Shown here: piece after piece, positions 5,901 through 11,638 of the stretch
Position numbering within the stretch: the first letter of the stretch is position 1
Layout: each line of letters begins with the position of its first letter
Position numbers and translations under genes: made by a program
The notes under the pieces: model-generated
The model's input: the letters and a program-made list of their open reading frames with translations, nothing else
What the model was told of the DNA's origin: nothing
The model's database searches: none
Assembly: GCA_017457465.1 (NCBI GenBank)
Contig: JAFTHJ010000023.1
Span: forward strand, 1 to 11,638
DNA length: 11,638 bases
Direction: 5' to 3'
Source: Clostridia bacterium
Lineage (GTDB): Bacteria; Bacillota; Clostridia; Oscillospirales; CAG-272

Positions 5901-7679
5901 ATGCTAATTTTTAATTCAAACCAAGGCTGTATGGACATTATTACCCCCGATTACGCAGATTACGATGTGTGCGATGCATTCGTAGTCGCTAAGATTATAC
6001 GCTCACTTGATGAGTCGGGAGTACCCGAGGTGTTATCCATTGAGGTCAACGACCATAACATCAGAAACTATTATTTTACTATCCCCACTATTACTCTTTA
6101 CGGAATGCGCGGAGGCTTGCTTTCGGTACTTGCTAAGAACGGGCTCGTTATAGACCCAAGATATGAGATTTTCGCCAAAGTTTACCTTACTGATTGCTAT
6201 AAGGATTGCAAAGCGCAAGGACGCATTGAGTATTACCACTCCCACCTTGGATGGTATGATTGCGGCGGCGAGCTCGTATATCTTCACGAGAGCAACCGTC
6301 TGAGTAGCGGTATAGTATCTACGAGCAACCGCGAAGGCTTTGGATTTCAGCGTGGCGCACGCGCAGATTACGAGAAGTTTTTAAGAGAGAGTATATACAT
6401 CCATCCAAGACTTTCTCTTGCTATGGCACTCGGCTACTCTGCGGTGATATATTCTTATCTTAAGGATGATTACGACACAGGAGAGGCTGTTATCGTCAAT
6501 CTCTGCGGAGCTTCAAGCACAGGCAAGACAACATCCTCTCAGCTTCTCGTGACACCCTTCGGCTCTCCCGACATAGCCAACAAGAACAGCCTCGTGCGCA
6601 CCTTCCACTCTACAACTAACGCGCTGTTTGCTTCTCTTGACGGCATTAACGGCGTTCCTATCGTTCTTGACGATATCACCACTACTCCGAACATCAACAT
6701 TCCAAACCTTATTTACACTCTTGCAAGCGGCGAGGAGAAGAGCCGTTGCAATTCTAACGGCGAGGTTAGAGATACGGGCTCGTGGAGTGGCTTGATAGTG
6801 ATTTCAAGCGAGACTCCTATCGAGGAAAACACTCTGCAAAACCAAGGCTTGAAGGTTAGAGTTCTGAATACCGAGGGCATCACGTGGACTCTTGACGCTA
6901 AGACGGCTGAGGATATCAAGAGATTCATCAGGCAAAACTACGGCTTTACCGGCAAGGATTTTGCCGACTACGTTGCTTCTTTAGATATGAAGGATATTCA
7001 CGCCAAGTTCGATGACGCCCGTGACCTCGTTCACGGCTTGATGGTTAAGAGGGACAAGCTCTCTGGTAGACTTGAGACCAAGTATGCCGTCATCGCGCTT
7101 ACGATACAACTGATGAACGAGTGCTTTGGACTCTCGCTTGACGCTACGGAGCTTATGACGATTATGATTGAGCCTGAGCAGAACGGCTTTGAGGAGCGCG
7201 ACATCTCGAAGCGTGCGCTTGAACACATCAAGGACTTCATTATCACCAAGCGTCAGCATTTCTTTGAGCGTAAGCAGCGTGGCAATGCGTGTGAAGAGAG
7301 ACCTAACGTTGGAGATGACTACGGCACTATTAAGCGTACATCCAAAGGAACTGATGTTTACATCTCTACTCAGCGTGTAGATGCTATTCTCAGAGCCAAC
7401 GGTATTTTAGAGTTTGCAACCGTCAAGGCACAGTGGAAGGCTAACGGAATCACTAAGTGTGATGCTAACCGTTTGGATAGCAAGCACCTTAAGCGCAGAT
7501 GCATTCATTTCGTATTCGATAGCGGCGTTATTTTGGATGATGATACCTTAGCAGATACCGCACCAACACCTACTGCCACTCAATCAAACATTATGAACCT
7601 AAACCCTCCCGTTGACACGACGGATTGGAACGATGACGAGGCTATCCGCAACGTATTCGAGGAGGGCGTGGGTGAATGA
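5901..7679 (+). CDS. DUF927-domain AAA+ ATPase, SCC Cch-like helicase candidate
   Basis: This 592-aa protein carries a P-loop ATPase core of the DUF927 type: Walker A GASSTGKTT (203-211) on a hydrophobic strand 'AVIVNLC', Walker B VPIVLDD (252-258), and a sensor-like strand 'SGLIVISSETP' (296-306) followed by 'NQGLKVRV' with a candidate arginine finger. The N-terminal part (1-150) is an accessory domain with 'HSHLGWYD'. The segment at about 480-545 could form a winged helix. DUF927 proteins include the cassette chromosome helicases (Cch) of staphylococcal SCC elements, MCM-like hexameric helicases thought to let the excised cassette replicate. That role is inferred here from the ATPase motifs plus the recombinases downstream. 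AAAGGA (5887-5892) supports the ATG. Its stop overlaps the next start in an ATGA, implying coupled translation. Confidence 0.82.
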   Translation: MLIFNSNQGCMDIITPDYADYDVCDAFVVAKIIRSLDESGVPEVLSIEVNDHNIRNYYFTIPTITLYGMRGGLLSVLAKNGLVIDPRYEIFAKVYLTDCYKDCKAQGRIEYYHSHLGWYDCGGELVYLHESNRLSSGIVSTSNREGFGFQRGARADYEKFLRESIYIHPRLSLAMALGYSAVIYSYLKDDYDTGEAVIVNLCGASSTGKTTSSQLLVTPFGSPDIANKNSLVRTFHSTTNALFASLDGINGVPIVLDDITTTPNINIPNLIYTLASGEEKSRCNSNGEVRDTGSWSGLIVISSETPIEENTLQNQGLKVRVLNTEGITWTLDAKTAEDIKRFIRQNYGFTGKDFADYVASLDMKDIHAKFDDARDLVHGLMVKRDKLSGRLETKYAVIALTIQLMNECFGLSLDATELMTIMIEPEQNGFEERDISKRALEHIKDFIITKRQHFFERKQRGNACEERPNVGDDYGTIKRTSKGTDVYISTQRVDAILRANGILEFATVKAQWKANGITKCDANRLDSKHLKRRCIHFVFDSGVILDDDTLADTAPTPTATQSNIMNLNPPVDTTDWNDDEAIRNVFEEGVGE

Positions 7680-7867
7680 GTACCATTATACATATTAAGC
7701 GCAAGGATATATTCAAGACTAAGGGACGGCTGAGCGAGCCGCCCCTTTTCAATATAGAGAGATTGCCCGCACATCAGATTACACGACTTAATTCCAAGCT
7801 TGCAGAGCTTATGGCAGATACTGATAATAACACGACAGAGGGAGATACTGAAGATGAGAACACTTGA
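7676..7867 (+). CDS. Small protein, 63 aa, between ATPase and recombinase
   Basis: Its ATG overlaps the TGA of the ATPase gene by 4 bases (ATGA, 7676-7679), and a GGAGG lies upstream within the ATPase coding sequence. Its last 14 bases overlap the start of the recombinase gene. The product starts with 'MSTIIHIKRKDIFKTKGRL', then has an amphipathic stretch 'ITRLNSKLAELMAD' and an acidic polar tail 'NTTEGDTEDENT'. No family is recognised. In SCC cassettes a small ORF for a single-stranded DNA-binding protein accompanies cch and the ccr genes. This ORF sits in a comparable place but is shorter and shows no clear similarity. A terminator-like hairpin lies within it at 7723-7749, so it may work as a translated leader that controls the recombinase. 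Confidence 0.6.
   Translation: MSTIIHIKRKDIFKTKGRLSEPPLFNIERLPAHQITRLNSKLAELMADTDNNTTEGDTEDENT
7723..7749 (+). promoter_or_regulatory. Terminator-like hairpin inside the 63-aa ORF (attenuator candidate)
   Basis: GGGACGGCT (7723-7731) pairs with AGCCGCCCC (7737-7745), 8 of 9 positions, around a 5-base loop and followed by TTTTC. This GC-rich stem with a short U-run resembles a weak intrinsic terminator placed between the ATPase and the recombinase. Ribosomes translating the 63-aa ORF would keep it open, so it could reduce recombinase expression when coupled translation fails. Confidence 0.4.
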
Positions 7868-9398
7868 CGCAAGAGAGATTGATTTACTTAAGGATATGCT
7901 TAATCGCAAGAAGACGCGCGGAGTCACTAAGCTCCGCGCCGCTATATACGCCCGTAAGAGTGCAGAGGACGAGAGACAGACCTCGCTATCCGCACAGATC
8001 GACGCGTGCAAGCGTCTTATAGATTCCTATGACTTTATGGAGCATACGTACACGTACCAAGAGGACAACGCAAGCGGAATGTTTACTGATGGGCGCGAAC
8101 AGTATCAGGCTATGATGGACTCGGCAGAGCGTGGCGAGTTCGATATTATCGTAGTGATGAAGCTCGACAGACTTGCACGTTCGCTGTGTGATAGCACTAC
8201 CGCAGTTAAGCTACTCAGAGCTTACGGTTGCTATCTCGTGGCGGGAGATGACGTGAGCAACCCTAATACACCAGACGGTGAGTTTTTACGCAATATTATG
8301 CTCGCTCAGGCTCAGTTCTACGCCCGTAGAGTTGCAAGCGACGTTATGACGAGCGAGTGCAAGAATGCGAGAGACGGCAAGAGTGCGGGCGGCATAGCAC
8401 CGTACGGACTTAAGCTCATTGACAAGCGATTTGAGATTAACGAGACCGAAGCTCCCGCAGTCAAGATGATGTTTGAGATGGTGGATTCGGGCTTTTCGTA
8501 TCAGGATATTATAGACAAGCTCGCGGGGCTTGGATATATGACACGTAGCGGCGATAGATTCAGCTATTCCACCGTATCCACTATGCTCGCCAACGATAAG
8601 TATTACGGTACTTACGTCTACAATCGCAAGGACGGCAAGCGACGCAAGCACAGAGTACTTATCGAGAGCTTCGATGAGGTCAGGAACGAGAGTGCCATCG
8701 AGCCTATCATCTCTAAGGAATTGTTCGATCGAGTTCAGATCGTGCGCCAAGCTCGTAAGGCTTGCTTGCCCAAGCAGAACGCATATTCTGACTTCGTGCT
8801 TACGGGCTTAGTGTTCTGCAAGAGTTGCGGCAAGTCGATGAGTGGCGGCTCGCAGACGGGTGGACGCGGTAAGGCTCGCCGCCGCTTCTACCGTTGCCCT
8901 AATCATACCTCGCGCAACGGTTGCACCTGCTCCACTAAGGATATAAACGCAGAGTACCTCGAGGGAGCTATCGAGGATTTGCTCACCGCGAGCATTAACG
9001 ATTACATAGGACACGCAGACGGCTCGGTCATCTTCGGCGAGCGTATAGCAGTACTGCAAGAAGAGCGTGCTCAGCTTTCCCGACATATCAGCGATACCGA
9101 GCGACAGATTGCTCAGTTCCTCAAGCGAGCTACGCAGACCACTAACCCGTTGCTTATAGCGCAATATGAGAAGCAAGCTATAGATTACGCCGAGAGCGTC
9201 GAGCGTAACCGAGAGAGGCTTGCCGAGTATGACAGCAGTATAGCGGCTTTTACGGGAGCTTGCACATCTGACACCTCGTTATCCCGCGAGCAGATCTTCG
9301 TCTCGCTATCGGTTGCTCGTGAGATTATACATATCTTCATATCTCGCATCGAGGTTGACGATAGTGCGGATGACATCTCAATTACCTTTAACGATTGA
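7854..9398 (+). CDS. Large serine recombinase (site-specific integrase/excisionase), first of two
   Basis: The 514-aa product has the full large serine recombinase layout. The resolvase catalytic domain holds AIYARKS (catalytic Ser36), 'TSLSAQIDAC' (43-52) and KLDRLARS (103-110). A recombinase DNA-binding domain follows ('AGGIAPYGLKL', 178-188; 'YSTVSTMLANDKYYGTYVYN', 238-257). Next comes a zinc ribbon with CKSC (322-325) and a second Cys cluster at 348-359, then a coiled-coil segment (about 395-460) and a short C-terminal tail. These enzymes cut both DNA strands with a 5'-phosphoserine link and exchange att sites. The ATG at 7854 is chosen over the open frame back to 7800 because a GGGAG precedes it by 9 bases and the YARKS position then fits. 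The gene overlaps the 63-aa ORF, so its expression is tied to the ATPase. A terminator follows at 9407. Confidence 0.95.
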   Translation: MRTLDAREIDLLKDMLNRKKTRGVTKLRAAIYARKSAEDERQTSLSAQIDACKRLIDSYDFMEHTYTYQEDNASGMFTDGREQYQAMMDSAERGEFDIIVVMKLDRLARSLCDSTTAVKLLRAYGCYLVAGDDVSNPNTPDGEFLRNIMLAQAQFYARRVASDVMTSECKNARDGKSAGGIAPYGLKLIDKRFEINETEAPAVKMMFEMVDSGFSYQDIIDKLAGLGYMTRSGDRFSYSTVSTMLANDKYYGTYVYNRKDGKRRKHRVLIESFDEVRNESAIEPIISKELFDRVQIVRQARKACLPKQNAYSDFVLTGLVFCKSCGKSMSGGSQTGGRGKARRRFYRCPNHTSRNGCTCSTKDINAEYLEGAIEDLLTASINDYIGHADGSVIFGERIAVLQEERAQLSRHISDTERQIAQFLKRATQTTNPLLIAQYEKQAIDYAESVERNRERLAEYDSSIAAFTGACTSDTSLSREQIFVSLSVAREIIHIFISRIEVDDSADDISITFND

Positions 9399-9406
9399 TA
9401 CATTAA

Positions 9407-9446
9407 GGGCTCATAGCTTAGATACGGCTATGAGCCCCATTTTTTA
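9407..9446 (+). terminator. Intrinsic terminator after recombinase 1
   Basis: GGGCTCATAGC (9407-9417) and GCTATGAGCCC (9427-9437) form a perfect 11-bp stem with a 9-base loop, followed by C-A and a run of six T's. It closes the ATPase-recombinase transcript, so recombinase 2 is not simply part of the same operon. Confidence 0.92.
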
Positions 9447-9471
9447 GATTTTTGTAAACATATATTATAAT
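9443..9471 (+). promoter_or_regulatory. Promoter of recombinase 2
   Basis: A perfect TATAAT (9466-9471) lies 17 bases after TTTAGA (9443-9448, 4 of 6 matches to TTGACA). The -35 overlaps the end of the preceding terminator. Transcription would start near 9478, giving a leader of about 50 bases before the ATG at 9528. Confidence 0.6.
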
Positions 9472-9527
9472 TTTGAGGTATTACAGACCGTGCCAAAGCC
9501 TCATAAAACTATCACAAGGAGAATAAA

Positions 9528-11144
9528 ATGCAACACTTAACCGCAGTTGCCTATGCTCGTTATTCATCGGATAAGCAACAGGAATCGAGCATTACAGTAC
9601 AGCTTGCCGCTATACATAAATTTTGCGACGCCCATAAAATAGAGCTTATCCACGAGTACATAGACGAGGCTCAAACGGGCATGAATGCCAACCGCCGAGA
9701 CTTTCAGGAAATGGTGAGAGCCGCACCCGATAAGGAGTTTAAGCTCATAGTAGTTCACCGTATGGACAGATGGGCAAGGAACGTTGACGATGCCCGATAC
9801 TATAAGAAATACTTTGCCAAGCACGGCAGTAAAATCGTCAGCGCGATAGAAGAATTTGACGATACTCCCGAAGGTGAGTTCTTTGAGCTGATGTCAATGG
9901 GAATGGCTGAGCTCTACTCTAAGAAGCTATCCCGTGAAGCTGTGGCGGGAAAGCTCGCTAATGCAAGAGAGGGTAAGATTCACGGCGGCACCCCTCCGCT
10001 TGGATATCGAGTACAGGGCAAGTATTACGTAATTGAGGAAAAGGAAGCAGAGGCAGTTCGTATCATATTCAATATGGTCGTTGAGGGGTACGGGTACACT
10101 TCGATAAAAAGCTTCCTCAATTCCAACGGATACCGCCACGCTGATGGCAGACTCTTCACGGCTCACTTTACGGACATTCTACGCAACCGAAAGTATATAG
10201 GAGAGTACGTTTATAATCGCTCGGCATACAGAGCGCGGGGCGTAGAGTATAACAATCATACGCAGAAGGCAGAGGAAGAAATCATACGTATTCCAGGAGG
10301 TATGCCCCGTATCATTGATGATGATACCTTCAACAAGGTACAGTACATTCTTGACGAGAGACGCAAACACCCTAATCTACGCGGAGTAAGGAAGAAGAAG
10401 TACTTACTAACGGGGCTCTTGCTCTGCGACGAATGCGGTAAATCCTTCTGCGGCGGTAAAATGCGTAGTCATAAGATAGAGTACGCTATTTATAAATGCA
10501 ATAATCGCGGTATGAATTGCCCCTCAAAGAGTATAAATGCCTTACACTTGGAAGAATACCTCTTTAAGCTTTTAGAAGATTGCTTGCTCTCACCGAAAAA
10601 CATAGAAAAGCTGTGCGATACGGTCAAGGCTTGCTACATCAAATCCTACGACTCATTGAACGCTGAATATGACAGAATACGGGAAGAAATCGAAAGCACC
10701 GAGCATACTATAAAAGAGCAAAGGGACACCTACGCCAATAGCGACAATAAGATACTGAAATCCTTTGTAGAGAGCGGACTAAGGGAGCTTGAAAGAGAGC
10801 TAAACGGATTAAGATATCAGCTTCGTGACTGCGAAGAAAAAATAAACCTCTTCCCACCCTTCAATCCTGCGCTCATCAGAAGGAATGCTAAGAGTATCCT
10901 TGCCGCATTAAAAAGTGAGGATATCAAGACAGTACAGCGCACCTTACACAGTATATTGAAGTGCATTAAAATCAGCAATGAAGATATTGAGACAGTAATC
11001 AATATGCAAGCCTTAATGGGCGCGTATATGCCGCTGAACATCGTCATCGTAGAGAAGCGAGACTACATAGCACGTCACGAAAATCACAGCAAGCGTTCGC
11101 TTACGTTCCCGACGCTCACCGTAAAAATGGAGCAAACTACGTGA
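9528..11144 (+). CDS. Large serine recombinase (site-specific integrase/excisionase), second of two
   Basis: The 538-aa protein has the same layout as its neighbour but is clearly divergent: VAYARYSS with catalytic Ser13, 'QQESSITVQLAAI' (17-29), RMDRWARN (78-85), 'GGTPPLGYRV' (153-162) and 'DILRNRKYIGEYVYNRSAY' (216-234) in the recombinase domain. A zinc ribbon uses CDEC (300-303) with CNN...C (324, 331), followed by a long coiled coil (about 375-440) rich in Glu, Arg and Leu. Its catalytic domain begins almost at residue 1, while recombinase 1 has about 28 extra N-terminal residues. AAGGAG (9515-9520) fixes the start. SCC cassettes need two such enzymes (CcrA and CcrB) acting together, and this pair may do the same. 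Alternatively one belongs to a neighbouring or nested element. Its own promoter allows separate control. Confidence 0.95.
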   Translation: MQHLTAVAYARYSSDKQQESSITVQLAAIHKFCDAHKIELIHEYIDEAQTGMNANRRDFQEMVRAAPDKEFKLIVVHRMDRWARNVDDARYYKKYFAKHGSKIVSAIEEFDDTPEGEFFELMSMGMAELYSKKLSREAVAGKLANAREGKIHGGTPPLGYRVQGKYYVIEEKEAEAVRIIFNMVVEGYGYTSIKSFLNSNGYRHADGRLFTAHFTDILRNRKYIGEYVYNRSAYRARGVEYNNHTQKAEEEIIRIPGGMPRIIDDDTFNKVQYILDERRKHPNLRGVRKKKYLLTGLLLCDECGKSFCGGKMRSHKIEYAIYKCNNRGMNCPSKSINALHLEEYLFKLLEDCLLSPKNIEKLCDTVKACYIKSYDSLNAEYDRIREEIESTEHTIKEQRDTYANSDNKILKSFVESGLRELERELNGLRYQLRDCEEKINLFPPFNPALIRRNAKSILAALKSEDIKTVQRTLHSILKCIKISNEDIETVINMQALMGAYMPLNIVIVEKRDYIARHENHSKRSLTFPTLTVKMEQTT

Positions 11145-11346
11145 GCTTAGGAAAATGTGGATTGACAGTTGTGTGAAAATGCCCCCGAAAAAACGGACGC
11201 GAGTTCGGCATATAGGGGCTAATAGCCTTCCCAAGAGCCGATGAAAAAGCAACGAAAACTGCTTGAAACTGCACGATTTCAGCGTAAATTGCAAGGAATT
11301 CAAGGGCTTGGAAGCGTGAATGCTTCGGTCTACCTACGAGTCACCA
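11145..11346. other. Non-coding DNA after recombinase 2, probable attachment-site region
   Basis: No gene is supported in these 202 bases. Several short dyads are present: TGAAA and TTTCA about 11264-11280, CTTGAA and TTCAAG about 11263-11305, and GAAGC (11311-11315) with GCTTC (11322-11326). Attachment sites of large serine recombinases are imperfect dyads of about 50 bp and usually lie next to the recombinase gene, so an att site is likely here. Its exact position cannot be read from one end alone. A consensus TTGACA at 11162 has no matching -10. Confidence 0.4.
11336..11346 (+). other. tRNA 3'-end-like fragment (ACGAGTCACCA)
   Basis: The string has the form of a 7-base acceptor strand, discriminator A and CCA, and is followed at once by a strong terminator, as tRNA genes often are. 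Its acceptor complement would be GACTCGT, a start I associate from memory with some clostridial tRNA-Lys genes. The bases to the left do not form a proper T arm, so this is not a functional tRNA. It may be the piece left on the chromosomal side of an integration junction, or chance. Confidence 0.3.
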
Positions 11347-11386
11347 GAAACAAAAAAGACACCCGAAGCGGTGTCTTTTTTGTTTC
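11347..11386. terminator. Perfect 17-bp terminator hairpin
   Basis: GAAACAAAAAAGACACC (11347-11363) and GGTGTCTTTTTTGTTTC (11370-11386) are exact inverted copies around CGAAGC. The A- and T-runs on either side let it work in both directions. It ends transcription from recombinase 2 or from an interrupted chromosomal gene. A second copy of its core lies at 11536-11566. Confidence 0.9.
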
Positions 11387-11455
11387 TTGCGACCCGCGGT
11401 CGAACGAGCTACGCGACGAAGTCGCGGAGTTCGCATACCGCTTGCGGTATCCCGC
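11353..11455. repeat. 103-bp multi-hairpin repeat, copy 1
   Basis: This copy matches 11536-11638 at 101 of 103 positions. It contains three hairpins in a row: the terminator core; CTACGCGAC (11409-11417) against GTCGCGGAG (11421-11429) with a GAA loop and one mismatch; and ATACCGC (11435-11441) against GCGGTAT (11444-11450). No protein is supported, although a 72-codon frame runs through it. Confidence 0.9.
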
Positions 11456-11535
11456 GTAATGCGTGGGAACAGGCCTAGATTAAAACCAAAGCGGAACGGT
11501 TGCCGCGAACTTACCGCACGCTAGCGGCTTCTCCC

Positions 11536-11638
11536 AAAAAGACACCCGAAGCGGTGTCTTTTTTGTTTCTTGCGACCCGTGGTCGAACGAGCTCCGCGAC
11601 GAAGTCGCGGAGTTCGCATACCGCTTGCGGTATCCCGC
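11536..11638. repeat. 103-bp multi-hairpin repeat, copy 2 (runs to window end)
   Basis: It is the same unit 183 bases further on, with two changes. One of them (A to C) makes the middle hairpin a perfect 9-bp stem (11592-11600 with 11604-11612), as if structure were selected. The 80 bases between copies (11456-11535) show no gene. The copy ends exactly where the window ends, so more copies may follow. Confidence 0.9.

Larger units (their letters stand above)
3876..11346. mobile_element. Putative SCC-like integrated element (boundaries approximate)
   Basis: This interval carries a DUF927 AAA+ ATPase, a small ORF and two large serine recombinases in the order known from staphylococcal cassette chromosomes (cch, small ORF, ccrA, ccrB). 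It also carries an HU-like protein, a divergent basic protein and a small unknown gene. No relaxase, type IV coupling protein, phage structural gene or resistance gene is visible, so it would be a compact cassette or mobilisable unit. The left end is set after the terminator at 3875 and the right end at the tRNA-like 3' end at 11346. I found no convincing pair of direct repeats, so both ends are guesses. Confidence 0.45.

Noticed and set aside
8286..9176. Minus-strand frames within recombinase 1 (8286-8750, 8808-9176)
   Set aside because: They are shadows of a gene with clear catalytic and zinc-ribbon motifs on the plus strand.
11162..11167. Consensus TTGACA as a promoter -35
   Set aside because: No -10-like hexamer lies 16-18 bases downstream.
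11241..11459. 72-codon ORF running through the terminator and repeat copy 1
   Set aside because: It reads through a perfect terminator and hairpin repeat, has no ribosome binding site, and the same peptide end would arise from any copy of the repeat.
11353..11638. CRISPR array
   Set aside because: There are only two long, self-complementary copies with an 80-base gap, which does not fit CRISPR repeat and spacer sizes; no cas gene is present.

Overview
The window looks like a chromosomal stretch of a low-to-mid GC Bacillota, most likely a gut Clostridia. Supporting signs are AGGAGG-type ribosome binding sites, sigma-A-like promoters, U-run intrinsic terminators, the standard bacterial code, and a BspA-like leucine-rich-repeat lipoprotein with 'PTCT-GY-T-TC-VC' cysteine repeats. 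The species cannot be fixed from this sequence.

Left region (1-3875): a large surface lipoprotein enters from beyond the left edge. Its lipobox (LTSC, 9-20) is followed by a 150-bp tandem-repeat coiled coil, three 38-residue CxxC repeats and a BspA-type LRR domain. The reading frame is broken near 3123-3126; the true C-terminus continues in another frame to 3364. A small unknown gene (3393-3812) and a strong terminator close this region.

Central region (3876-5900): two small plus-strand genes, one unrecognised (3914-4237) and one resembling an HU-fold DNA-binding protein (4419-4823). They converge through a shared bidirectional terminator on an unrecognised basic 300-aa gene (4846-5748, minus), which has an excellent extended -10 promoter. 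A divergent intergenic region with overlapping dyads follows.

Right region (5901-11144): a DUF927-type AAA+ ATPase, an overlapping 63-aa ORF and a first large serine recombinase form a tightly overlapping run ending at a terminator. A second large serine recombinase has its own promoter. A DUF927 helicase beside two large serine recombinases is the core layout of staphylococcal SCC cassettes (cch-ccrA-ccrB). The inference is that about 7.5 kb here is an SCC-like, possibly self-replicating, integrated element in a clostridial host. Boundaries are not proven.

Right edge (11145-11638): non-coding DNA ends in an 11-base string that looks like a tRNA 3' end (ACGAGTCACCA). A perfect 17-bp terminator hairpin follows, then two copies of a 103-bp multi-hairpin repeat spaced 183 bp apart. 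The second copy ends exactly at the window end, as expected for an assembly break in a repeat.
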